From the NCBI GenBank assembly GCA_963643225.1, contig CAVIIX010000011.1:1-64000 (forward strand): a stretch of DNA of 64,000 nucleotides, given 5' to 3'. The DNA is from UBA1258 sp963643225 (GTDB lineage Bacteria > Bacillota > Clostridia > Lachnospirales > Lachnospiraceae). This document shows positions 50,291 through 59,224 of this stretch, in pieces. The notes under the pieces were generated by a model, which searched no databases, was not told where the DNA came from, and saw nothing but the letters and a program-made list of their open reading frames with translations. Made by a program: the position numbers and the translations under genes. Numbering within the stretch: the first letter of the stretch is position 1; each line of letters opens with the position of its first letter.

Positions 50291-52129
50291 ATGTGTGGAA
50301 TAGTTGGATATTGCGGAAGCAAGCAGGCGGCTCCCATTTTGCTTGAGGGCTTGTCTAAGCTTGAGTATAGAGGTTATGATTCAGCAGGTCTTGCTGTAAG
50401 AAACGGGGATCTGTCGATAGAGGTTGTAAAGGCGAAGGGTCGTCTTTCAGCTCTTAAGAGTAAGACAAATGACGGAGACTCCCTGAAAGGGACATGCGGA
50501 ATCGGTCACACCAGATGGGCGACGCACGGCGAGCCGAGTGAGAATAATGCTCATCCACATGTCAGTGACGATTATAATGTCGTAGCCGTTCACAATGGCA
50601 TTATAGAGAACTATACCGAGATAAAGGAAAAACTTTTAAAGAAAGGCTATTTTTTCTATTCAGATACAGACACCGAAGCTATCGTAAAGCTTATAGACTA
50701 TTATTATAAAAAGTACAATATCGGTCCCGTAGACGCTCTTGCAAAGACGATGGTCAGAGTAAGAGGGTCCTATGCGCTTGCCGTAATGTTTAAGGAATAC
50801 CCGGGAGAAATATGGGTAGCAAGAAAAGACAGCCCCCTTATAATCGGAAAAGGGAAGGGCGAATCCTTCGTAGCAAGCGATGTCCCAGCAATTTTAAAGC
50901 ATACAAATCAGGTTTACTATATCGGAAATCTTGAAATGGCCTGCCTTGAAAATGAAAGGGTTACTTTTTACAATCTTGACGGTGAGGTTATTTCAAAGGA
51001 ACTTACAGAGATAAAATGGGATGCCGAAGCTGCAGAAAAGGGCGGTTTCGAGCATTTCATGATGAAGGAAATCCATGAGCAGCCAAAGGCCGTAAAGGAT
51101 ACGCTTGGTGCATATATTCATGATAACAGTATTGATTTTAGCGTAGCAGGACTTGACTTTGACAAGCTATGTGCTGCAGATAGAATTGTTATTTCTGCCT
51201 GCGGCTCTGCGTATCATGTCGGAATGGTAGCACAGTATGTCATTGAGAAGCTTGCAGGAATTCCCGTAAGAGTGGAGCTTGCATCTGAATTCAGATACAG
51301 AAATCCAATATTAAACGAGGATGACCTGGTAGTTGCAATCAGCCAATCTGGTGAAACTGCAGATACACTAGCAGCTATCAGAGAGGCAAAGGGACATGGA
51401 TGCTTTACCCTCGGAATTGTAAATGTTGTCGGTTCGTCAATTGCAAGGGAGTCAGACGGTGTTATTTATACAATGGCAGGCCCTGAAATAGCGGTTGCTA
51501 CCACCAAAGCTTACAGCGCACAGCTGATAGTTATTTATCTGCTTGCTCTTGAACTTGGCTTTAAGAAAGGAATGCTTGATAAAGAAGAGTACGTACGTCT
51601 TATAAACGAGTTAAATGCTCTACCTCAGAAAATGGAAAGAGTTCTAGAAGACAAGGAACGCATACAGTGGTTTACGTCGAAATTTTCAAATGTAAAAGAT
51701 GCTTTCTTTATCGGCCGAGGCATCGACTATGCTATTTCGATGGAAGGTTCACTTAAGATGAAGGAAATCAGTTACGTTCATTCGGAGGCTTATGCGGCAG
51801 GCGAGCTTAAGCACGGAACGATTTCGCTGATTGAAGACGGTACTTTGGTAATAGGAATTCTTACGCAGAGCAATCTTTATGAGAAGACGCGTTCAAATCT
51901 TGTGGAGGTCAAGAGCCGCGGCGGGTACTTAATGGGTATCACCAACGCAGGCAATTACTCAATTGAAGATTTGGTTGATTTCACTATTTATATTCCAAAA
52001 ACAGAGGATATTTTTGCAGAAAGTCTGGCTATTATTCCTCTTCAGCTTATGGGATACTATATGTCGGTAGCCAAGGGCCTTGATGTAGACAAACCCCGCA
52101 ACCTCGCAAAGAGTGTTACGGTTGAGTAG
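50291..52129 (+). CDS. glmS: Glucosamine-fructose-6-phosphate aminotransferase (isomerizing)
   Basis: 612 residues. It makes glucosamine 6-phosphate from fructose 6-phosphate and glutamine, for peptidoglycan. The N-terminal glutaminase has Cys2 (MCGIVGYCG) and HTRWATHG; the two SIS domains carry SACGSAYHVG and SQSGETADT; it ends in DKPRNLAKSVTVE. It belongs with the following glutamine-using genes. Its codons include many GGA and TCG. Confidence 0.97.
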   Translation: MCGIVGYCGSKQAAPILLEGLSKLEYRGYDSAGLAVRNGDLSIEVVKAKGRLSALKSKTNDGDSLKGTCGIGHTRWATHGEPSENNAHPHVSDDYNVVAVHNGIIENYTEIKEKLLKKGYFFYSDTDTEAIVKLIDYYYKKYNIGPVDALAKTMVRVRGSYALAVMFKEYPGEIWVARKDSPLIIGKGKGESFVASDVPAILKHTNQVYYIGNLEMACLENERVTFYNLDGEVISKELTEIKWDAEAAEKGGFEHFMMKEIHEQPKAVKDTLGAYIHDNSIDFSVAGLDFDKLCAADRIVISACGSAYHVGMVAQYVIEKLAGIPVRVELASEFRYRNPILNEDDLVVAISQSGETADTLAAIREAKGHGCFTLGIVNVVGSSIARESDGVIYTMAGPEIAVATTKAYSAQLIVIYLLALELGFKKGMLDKEEYVRLINELNALPQKMERVLEDKERIQWFTSKFSNVKDAFFIGRGIDYAISMEGSLKMKEISYVHSEAYAAGELKHGTISLIEDGTLVIGILTQSNLYEKTRSNLVEVKSRGGYLMGITNAGNYSIEDLVDFTIYIPKTEDIFAESLAIIPLQLMGYYMSVAKGLDVDKPRNLAKSVTVE

Positions 52130-52215
52130 GAGATATCAAAAGAGTTAAAGTTACAGTCTGCCTAACAATGATCCGTCTAGGAAGAAATGATATTATTTAC
52201 AGAAAAAGTAAGCTT

Positions 52216-52355
52216 TTATAAAAGCTATAGAACACCCACTGCCTTTAGGCAGTGGGTGTTCCCCTACGAGGTGCCAGGTTACAAGATAGGTACCTTTTAA
52301 GGCACGTAGTGCCGCTTTTAGTAAGCCGTAGCGAAAAAGATTGCGAATATCATTG
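52216..52355 (+). repeat. Dispersed hairpin repeat, copy 5
   Basis: Full length. Stem 1 is CCCACTGCC/GGCAGTGGG, stem 2 is partly lost, stem 3 is GGCACGTAGTGCC, and it ends TTGCGAATATCATTG. AGCTTTTATAAAAGCT (52211-52226) is a 16-bp palindrome at its left edge. It lies between glmS and a gene remnant. Confidence 0.85.
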
Positions 52356-52534
52356 ACTGTGGCTTTAACATCCATCATATATTGCCGAAAGCAATGGGCA
52401 GAACCGATGCAATTACCAATCTGCTTTGCACAAATACAGCTACGAATGAAGAGGCAGGAGACAGAATTACATTCTGGATTTATGGCTGTCTTTATCAGGT
52501 ACAGAAAACAGAAGAAGGACACGATATTTTTTAG
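52352..52534 (+). pseudogene. C-terminal gene remnant abutting the repeat
   Basis: An open frame of 60 codons without a start reads IDCGFNIHHILPKAMGRTDA, then ITNLLCTN, DRITFWIYGCLYQ and KTEEGHDIF before TAG. Its composition is protein-like, and the frame begins exactly where the repeat ends. It appears to be the tail of a gene disrupted or replaced by the repeat. I do not recognise the family. Confidence 0.5.
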
Positions 52535-52589
52535 TTGAATTAACGTAGGTATTATAATGCAAATTATCCAGTGTAAAGAGGAAAACCAA

Positions 52590-53699
52590 ATGGAAGAAAA
52601 GCTTAAAAAGAAAATAATTTTTGAAGACGGTCTGGAAGTAACAGGTTACTCATTCGGTTCCAAGGCAAATAAAATGGTGGAAATCGTATTGAATACCTCG
52701 ATGGTTGGATATCAGGAAATTGTGTCCGACCTTTCCTATACCGACCAGGCGGTTGTAATGACATATCCCTTAATAGGCAATTACGGAATGTGCGATGATG
52801 ATTATGAGTCAGAGAATCCTTCAATTTCCGGACTTGTGGTGGGTGAGTACTCAGGCGAACCTTCAAACTTCAGATGTACCAAGACTCTTTCTAAAGTAAT
52901 GGAGCAGTTTAATATAGTCGGAGTCGAGGGCGTTGATACCAGAAGGCTTGCGCGACACATAAGAGATTTCGGAAGCTGCAAGGCTTACATCGTCGATGAA
53001 ACGGTGGATTCTGGGAAAGCCCTTGAAGAGCTGAAGGCTTGGAACCCGCCTAGAGACCAGGTAAAGAGAGTCACGGTTAAGGAATCCTATACCATGGAGG
53101 CAAAGGGCGACCGGAAAGCCAAGGTTGTGGCAATTGACTGCGGCATGAAGCAAAATATCGTGCGTGAGCTTACAAGGCATGGGTGCGAGGTTACGGTTGT
53201 GCCTTTTGACACGAATGCTTCTGAAATCTTAAAGCTTAATCCAGACGGAGTGTTTATTTCAAACGGCCCAGGAGATCCGGAGGACTGCTTTGAAACCATA
53301 AATACTATTAAAGAGCTGATCGGCAGGGTTCCGATTTTTGGAATCTGTTTAGGACATCAGATTATTTCGCTTGCTTACGGAGCAAAGACTTACAAGCTTA
53401 AGTTCGGTCACCGCGGAGGAAATCACCCGGTTAAGAATCTTAAAACCGGAAAGCTTGAGATTACCTCACAGAACCATTCGTATGCCGTTTTGGAGGATAC
53501 TCTTGACGGTACTGGACTTATGGTTACGCATGTAAATTTACTTGACAATACCATAGAAGGGGTTGAGTGCAAAAAGGACCGTGTATTCTCGGTTCAGTAC
53601 CATCCGGAAAGCGCACCGGGGCCTGAAGACTCAAACTACCTGTTTGACGAATTTTTAAAGAATATTAACGAATCAAAGGAGGAAAAAGAAAATGCCTAA
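52590..53699 (+). CDS. carA: Carbamoyl-phosphate synthase small subunit
   Basis: 369 residues. The glutaminase half of carbamoyl-phosphate synthase: it delivers ammonia from glutamine to CarB for pyrimidine and arginine synthesis. It has the N-terminal domain (FEDGLEVTGYSFGS), SNGPGDPEDC, nucleophile GICLGHQ, FGHRGGNHPV and a catalytic HPES. ATG 52590 follows AGAGGA by eight bases; an earlier in-frame ATG at 52557 has no good site. It overlaps carB by eight bases. Confidence 0.96.
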   Translation: MEEKLKKKIIFEDGLEVTGYSFGSKANKMVEIVLNTSMVGYQEIVSDLSYTDQAVVMTYPLIGNYGMCDDDYESENPSISGLVVGEYSGEPSNFRCTKTLSKVMEQFNIVGVEGVDTRRLARHIRDFGSCKAYIVDETVDSGKALEELKAWNPPRDQVKRVTVKESYTMEAKGDRKAKVVAIDCGMKQNIVRELTRHGCEVTVVPFDTNASEILKLNPDGVFISNGPGDPEDCFETINTIKELIGRVPIFGICLGHQIISLAYGAKTYKLKFGHRGGNHPVKNLKTGKLEITSQNHSYAVLEDTLDGTGLMVTHVNLLDNTIEGVECKKDRVFSVQYHPESAPGPEDSNYLFDEFLKNINESKEEKENA

Positions 53700-56600
53700 G
53701 CGCACAGACATAAATAAAATCCTTGTAATTGGTTCGGGCCCCATAGTAATCGGCCAGGCAGCCGAGTTTGACTATGCGGGAACACAGGCCTGCCTTGCCC
53801 TGAGAGAGGAAGGCTATGAGGTCGTACTTTGCAACTCAAATCCCGCTACGATCATGACGGATCATGTAATTGCGGACAAGATATACATGGAGCCTCTTAA
53901 CCTTGAATTCATGGCAAAGATAATACGTATGGAACGTCCAGATGCAATTTTACCCGGAATCGGCGGACAGACGGGACTTAATCTTGCCATGCAGCTTGCA
54001 AGAAAAGGCGTTTTGAAGGAGTGCGGAGTAGAACTTTTGGGTACAAAGATAGACAGTATCGAAAAGGCCGAGGACAGAGAATTGTTTAAGGAACTTTGCA
54101 TTTCAATCGGCGAACCTATTCTTCCTTCGGAAATTGCGGAAAGCATGGAAGAGGGACTTAAGGCAGCAAATGATATAGGCTATCCTTTGGTACTTCGTCC
54201 CGCATTTACACTCGGAGGGACCGGTGGAGGCTTCGTTGAAAATGAAGAAGAATTCAGAGAAGTAATGAAAAATGCCATTTCTTTATCACCGGTTCACCAG
54301 GTATTGGTTGAAAAGAGTGTAAAGGGTTATAAAGAAATAGAGTATGAAGTAATGCGCGATGCAAATGATACCGCCATTACCATCTGTAACATGGAAAATA
54401 TCGATCCAGTCGGAATTCACACAGGAGACTCAATAGTTGTTTGCCCTTCGCAGACACTTACCAATAAAGAGTACCATATGCTCAGAAATTCGGCGCTTAA
54501 GATAATAAGAGCCCTGGAAATTGAGGGCGGCTGCAACGTTCAGTTTGCATTAGACCCAAAGTCGTTTCAGTACTACCTTATTGAGGTTAATCCGAGAGTT
54601 TCCCGTTCTTCGGCTCTTGCATCGAAGGCAAGCGGCTACCCGATAGCAAGGGTTTCTGCAAAGATTTCAGTTGGCATGAGACTTGAGGAAATCATGCTTG
54701 CTAACACACCGGCTTCCTTTGAGCCTTCGCTTGACTATGTCGTTTCAAAGATGCCGAGATTTCCTTTTGACAAGTTCAATGACGCAAACAATTCGCTTGG
54801 AACTCAGATGAAGGCAACGGGTGAAGTAATGAGCGTAGGGCGTACACTTGAGGAAAGCCTTTTAAAGGCAATCAGAAGCCTTGAAATCGGCGTATTTCAT
54901 CTGCATCACAATAAATTTGACAATGCGGAAACAGAAGAATTAAAGCAGTACATCAGAATCGGCACGGACGATAGGATTTACGCTGTTGCAGAGCTTTTAA
55001 GAAGGGGTATTTCGGAAGACGAGATTGCCGCACTTTCTACGATAGATGTGTTCTTTATCCGCAAATTCAGAAACATCGTGAACATGGAAGAGCTGCTTAA
55101 GGAAAATATCGGAGACCTTGAAATCCTTAAAAAGGCAAAGAAGTTTGGCTTTTCCGACAGGGAAGTAGCCGTTCTTTGGAATATGGACGCGCACGAAATC
55201 TTTGACATCAGAAAGAAAAACGATGTTTACCCGATATACAAGATGATTGATACCTGTGCATCGGAGTTTAAGTCGTATGTTCCGTATTTCTATTCGACTT
55301 ATGCCGATGAAAATGAATCGATTATATCTGACAGAAAGAAGATAATCGTGCTCGGTTCGGGGCCGATTCGTATCGGTCAGGGTGTCGAATTTGACTATTC
55401 GACGGTGCACGCCGTAAAGACCATAAAGGAGCTTGGCTACGAAGCAATCATTATAAATAACAATCCGGAAACCGTTTCGACAGATTATACGACTTCGGAT
55501 AAGCTTTATTTTGAGCCTCTGTGTGTAGAGGATGTTGTCAATATCGTCGAGCTTGAAAGACCTGAAGGTGTGATCGCAATTTTGGGTGGTCAGACTGCGA
55601 TTAATTTAGCAGAGCCTTTACTTGAGTACGGCGTAAGGATAATCGGTACAGACTGCGAGGCAATAGAGAGGGCGGAGAACAGGGATGCCTTTGAAAAGGT
55701 ATTGTCAAGCCTTAACATCCCTCAGCCAAAGGGTGTTGCTGTTACAAACATCGAAGACGGCGTAAAGGCTGCGGAGGAAATAGGCTATCCTGTTTTGGTG
55801 CGTCCAAGCTTCGTACTCGGAGGTCGTGCAATGCAGATTGTGTCAAAAGAAAAAGACATGCGTCATTATCTGAAGACTGCAGTTGAGGTTGATGAGGACA
55901 AGCCTGTTTTGGTAGATAAATACATTCGCGGTAAGGAAGTAGAGGTTGATGCAATCTGTGACGGCGTGGATGTATTTGTGCCCGGTATCATGGAGCTTGT
56001 AGAAAGAACGGGAGTGCATTCGGGAGACTCAGTATCGGTTTACCCTCCGTTCTCAATTTCGAATAAAGTAAAAGGCACCATCCTTTCTTACACAAAGAAG
56101 CTTGGTCTTGGCATAGGTATAGTGGGGCTTTTCAATATACAGTTTATCGTTGATAAATATGACGATGTTTATATCATCGAGGTTAATCCCAGATCCTCAA
56201 GAACTGTACCCTTCCTTTCAAAGGCAACGGGCTACTCGATTGCGGACATTGCGACGAAGTGTATACTTGGAATTAGTCTAAAGGAACAGGGGATTTTCGG
56301 GCTTTACCCTGAAGAAAGCAAGCGCTGGTGCGTTAAGGCTCCTGCTTTTTCTTTCTCAAAGCTTAAGGGGATGGACTCTTACCTTGCACCTGAGATGAAG
56401 TCGACAGGTGAAGCAATCGGATACGACGAAAAGCTTCACAGAGCAATGTACAAGGCTTTGACCGCATCAGGAATAAGGCTTATCAACTACGGAACCGTAA
56501 TAGTTTCCCTTGCCGATGAAGATAAGATTGAGGCGATGCCTTTGATCAAGCGCTTCTATGATATGGGCTTTAACATCGAGGCAACCTCGCTTACAGCAAA

Positions 56601-56868
56601 ATATCTGCATGACTACGGCATTAAGGCAAGAGTCAAGAAGAAAATGAGTGAAGGAAGCGAAGAAATTCTCGATGCGATCAAGTCGGGAAGCGTAGCTTAC
56701 GTGATTAACACAAGAGCAATTCTTTCCGGAGTGCATTACGGTGACGGAACCGCTATCAGAAGATGCGCAACGGAAAACAACGTAACGCTCTTTACCTCAC
56801 TTGATACCGTAAGGGTGCTTTTGGATGTACTTGAAGAGCAGACGATAAAGGTATCGACAATTTTTTAA
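53692..56868 (+). CDS. carB: Carbamoyl-phosphate synthase large subunit
   Basis: 1058 residues, full length. Two ATP-grasp halves: GSGPIVIGQAAEFDYAG and IEVNPRVSRSSALASKA in the first, GSGPIRIGQGVEFDYST and IEVNPRSSRTVPFLSKA in the second, then the C-terminal allosteric domain. It makes carbamoyl phosphate from bicarbonate, ammonia and ATP. It is coupled to carA. Confidence 0.97.
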   Translation: MPKRTDINKILVIGSGPIVIGQAAEFDYAGTQACLALREEGYEVVLCNSNPATIMTDHVIADKIYMEPLNLEFMAKIIRMERPDAILPGIGGQTGLNLAMQLARKGVLKECGVELLGTKIDSIEKAEDRELFKELCISIGEPILPSEIAESMEEGLKAANDIGYPLVLRPAFTLGGTGGGFVENEEEFREVMKNAISLSPVHQVLVEKSVKGYKEIEYEVMRDANDTAITICNMENIDPVGIHTGDSIVVCPSQTLTNKEYHMLRNSALKIIRALEIEGGCNVQFALDPKSFQYYLIEVNPRVSRSSALASKASGYPIARVSAKISVGMRLEEIMLANTPASFEPSLDYVVSKMPRFPFDKFNDANNSLGTQMKATGEVMSVGRTLEESLLKAIRSLEIGVFHLHHNKFDNAETEELKQYIRIGTDDRIYAVAELLRRGISEDEIAALSTIDVFFIRKFRNIVNMEELLKENIGDLEILKKAKKFGFSDREVAVLWNMDAHEIFDIRKKNDVYPIYKMIDTCASEFKSYVPYFYSTYADENESIISDRKKIIVLGSGPIRIGQGVEFDYSTVHAVKTIKELGYEAIIINNNPETVSTDYTTSDKLYFEPLCVEDVVNIVELERPEGVIAILGGQTAINLAEPLLEYGVRIIGTDCEAIERAENRDAFEKVLSSLNIPQPKGVAVTNIEDGVKAAEEIGYPVLVRPSFVLGGRAMQIVSKEKDMRHYLKTAVEVDEDKPVLVDKYIRGKEVEVDAICDGVDVFVPGIMELVERTGVHSGDSVSVYPPFSISNKVKGTILSYTKKLGLGIGIVGLFNIQFIVDKYDDVYIIEVNPRSSRTVPFLSKATGYSIADIATKCILGISLKEQGIFGLYPEESKRWCVKAPAFSFSKLKGMDSYLAPEMKSTGEAIGYDEKLHRAMYKALTASGIRLINYGTVIVSLADEDKIEAMPLIKRFYDMGFNIEATSLTAKYLHDYGIKARVKKKMSEGSEEILDAIKSGSVAYVINTRAILSGVHYGDGTAIRRCATENNVTLFTSLDTVRVLLDVLEEQTIKVSTIF

Positions 56869-56901
56869 AAAAAAAATTTACTAAAAAAATCAAATTCTCT
56901 G

Positions 56902-56930
56902 TTGACAACTTAAAAATATAGGTTTATAGT
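56902..56930 (+). promoter_or_regulatory. glnA promoter
   Basis: TTGACA (56902-56907), 17-base spacer, TATAGT (56925-56930). It is the best -35/-10 pair in the region, and lies just after carB. Transcription should start near 56937, only about ten bases before the terminator-like hairpin. Confidence 0.75.
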
Positions 56931-56945
56931 ACGTCACATAAAAGC

Positions 56946-56980
56946 AAAGGCGCTTTGGATTGATTCCAAAGCGCTTTTTC
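56946..56980 (+). terminator. Terminator hairpin in the glnA leader, possible attenuator
   Basis: Perfect 10-bp stem GCGCTTTGGA/TCCAAAGCGC, TTGAT loop, then TTTTTCTTTTT. It sits downstream of the promoter and upstream of glnA, so it can either end carAB transcripts or attenuate glnA. A further stem TGAAGG/CCTTCA (about 57004-57025) follows. Confidence 0.75.
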
Positions 56981-57055
56981 TTTTTCAATAAATTCAGCCG
57001 CTATGAAGGCAGGCGTAACCTTCAGGGGCTTCAAAACACAGAGAGGAGAAAGGCT

Positions 57056-59143
57056 ATGAACAAAGTACCGGAAATTTACGGAAGCTTAGTGTTCTCAGAC
57101 AAGGTGATGAGAGACAAGCTGCCAAAGGATGTCTACAAGGCATTAAAGAAAACAATAGAAAACGGAAGTCACCTTGAACTCGATGTTGCGAATGCCGTTG
57201 CAATTGCAATGAAGGAATGGGCCATAGAGAACGGAGCAACACATTTTACGCACTGGTTCCAGCCGATGACCGGAACGACAGCCGAAAAGCATGACAGCTT
57301 CATTAATCCCGTCGGAGACGGAACTGTTATCATGGAATTTTCGGGAAAGGAACTTATTAAGGGCGAACCCGATGCTTCGAGTTTTCCATCGGGCGGATTG
57401 AGGGCAACCTTCGAAGCAAGAGGCTATACAGCCTGGGATCCTTCTTCACCGGCATTTATCAAAGAGGGAACCTTGTGCATTCCGACTGCTTTTTGTTCCT
57501 ACAGCGGAGAGGCACTGGACAAGAAGACTCCGTTGCTTAGATCAATGGAGGCTCTCAGTAAGGAAGCTGTAAAGATATTGCATCTTCTTGGAAAGGATGA
57601 TGTCACAAGCGTATCCACAACGGTAGGCCCAGAACAGGAATATTTCTTAATAGACAAAAAGGATTATGCAAAAAGAAAGGACCTTATTTTTACTGGTCGT
57701 ACACTTTTAGGGGCAATGCCTCCAAAAGGACAGGAGATGGACGATCATTATTTCGGATCGCTTCGTCCGAGAGTAGCGGCATATATGCACGAACTTGACG
57801 AAGAGCTTTGGAAACTCGGTATCCCTGCCAAGACAAAGCACAACGAAGTAGCTCCCGCACAGCATGAGCTCGCACCGGTATTTGATACGACAAACGTTGC
57901 GGTCGATCACAACCAGCTAATGATGGAGGTTATGAAGAAGGTAGCCAACAAGCATGGGTTTGTCTGCCTGCTTCATGAAAAGCCTTTTGCAGGAATCAAC
58001 GGTTCCGGTAAACACAACAACTGGTCGATGAGCACCAATACAGGCGTTAACCTTTTGGAGCCTGGGAAGACTCCGAAAGAAAATACACAGTTCCTTGTAT
58101 TTCTTGCAGCTGTCATAAAGGCGGTCGATGAGTATGCGGATTTACTAAGGCTCTCTGTTGCGAGCGCGGGAAACGATCACAGACTCGGAGCAAACGAGGC
58201 ACCTCCGGCCATTATCTCAATCTTCTTGGGAGATGAGCTTACGGCGGTACTTGATTCGATTGAGAACGGTACCTTCTTTGAATCAAAGAAGGAGATGATG
58301 TCAATCGGTGCATCTGTACTTCCTCATTTCATAAAAGATAATACGGACAGAAACCGTACTTCACCGTTTGCTTTTACCGGAAACAAATTTGAATTCAGAT
58401 CTCTTGGCTCCTCCGCTTCGGTAGCGGGTCCAAATACTGTTCTGAATACCGCGGTTGCAAATGCACTTTGCGAATTTTCAAAGAAGCTTTCGGATGTTTC
58501 GAAGGAAGAAATGGAGGATGCGGTTACAAAGCTTGTCAGAGAAACAATCAAAGAGCACAAAAGAATTATCTTTAATGGAAACGGTTATACTGATGAGTGG
58601 GTTAAGGAAGCAAAAAAAAGAGGCTTATGCAACCTAAAGTCAACTCCCGAGGTTATTCCCAGACTTAAAGATAAAAAGAACATCGATCTCTTCAAAAGGT
58701 TCGGTGTGTACTCAGAGGTTGAGCTTGAATCAAGATATGAAATTCTTCTTGAAAACTATTCAAAGACAATTCATATCGAGGCTCTTACTCTTAAGGATAT
58801 GCTTGAAAAGCAGTTCATGCCGGCTTTACTCAAGTATACGGATATTCTTACTTCTTCCGTTATTTCTAAGAAGACTCTCGGAGTAACTCTAAAGGCGGAA
58901 GAGAAGCAGTTAAAGAAGCTTTCCGGACTTTATGAGTCGTTATTTGAACTTACGGACGTATTGGCAGGCGATATATCCAAAGGCGAAGAAATCAAGGATC
59001 TGTTAGAACAGGCAAACTTTTACCATGATACTGTATTTGGCGATATGGGCAAGGTAAGGGCAGTTGCCGACGAAGCTGAACCCTTAATTCCCGAAGAGCT
59101 CATGCCATATCCTACATATGAACAGATGCTGTTCTATGTATAA
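57056..59143 (+). CDS. glnA: Glutamine synthetase type III
   Basis: 695 residues, the GSIII length. It makes glutamine from glutamate, ammonia and ATP. Recognised by the N-terminal FSDKVMRDKLPKDVYKALKK, HFTHWFQPMTGTTAEKHDSF, KGEPDASSFPSGGLRATFEARGY and GPEQEYFLID, with KHNEVAPAQHELAPVF and the C-terminal helical extension. ATG 57056 has GAGGAG upstream. It has its own promoter and leader hairpin, and a terminator-like hairpin separates it from asnB. Confidence 0.97.
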   Translation: MNKVPEIYGSLVFSDKVMRDKLPKDVYKALKKTIENGSHLELDVANAVAIAMKEWAIENGATHFTHWFQPMTGTTAEKHDSFINPVGDGTVIMEFSGKELIKGEPDASSFPSGGLRATFEARGYTAWDPSSPAFIKEGTLCIPTAFCSYSGEALDKKTPLLRSMEALSKEAVKILHLLGKDDVTSVSTTVGPEQEYFLIDKKDYAKRKDLIFTGRTLLGAMPPKGQEMDDHYFGSLRPRVAAYMHELDEELWKLGIPAKTKHNEVAPAQHELAPVFDTTNVAVDHNQLMMEVMKKVANKHGFVCLLHEKPFAGINGSGKHNNWSMSTNTGVNLLEPGKTPKENTQFLVFLAAVIKAVDEYADLLRLSVASAGNDHRLGANEAPPAIISIFLGDELTAVLDSIENGTFFESKKEMMSIGASVLPHFIKDNTDRNRTSPFAFTGNKFEFRSLGSSASVAGPNTVLNTAVANALCEFSKKLSDVSKEEMEDAVTKLVRETIKEHKRIIFNGNGYTDEWVKEAKKRGLCNLKSTPEVIPRLKDKKNIDLFKRFGVYSEVELESRYEILLENYSKTIHIEALTLKDMLEKQFMPALLKYTDILTSSVISKKTLGVTLKAEEKQLKKLSGLYESLFELTDVLAGDISKGEEIKDLLEQANFYHDTVFGDMGKVRAVADEAEPLIPEELMPYPTYEQMLFYV

Positions 59144-59167
59144 AGAAAAAGAATAATTATCAAACGC

Positions 59168-59203
59168 AAGGGCGCGTCTATCAACAGGTAGACGTGCCTT
59201 TTA
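59168..59203 (+). terminator. Terminator between glnA and asnB
   Basis: 13-bp stem AAGGGCGCGTCTA / TAGACGTGCCTTT with two G-T pairs, then TTTT. Weak T-tract, so partial read-through into asnB is plausible. Confidence 0.65.
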
Positions 59204-59224
59204 GCCTATAAAAGGAGGAAAATA

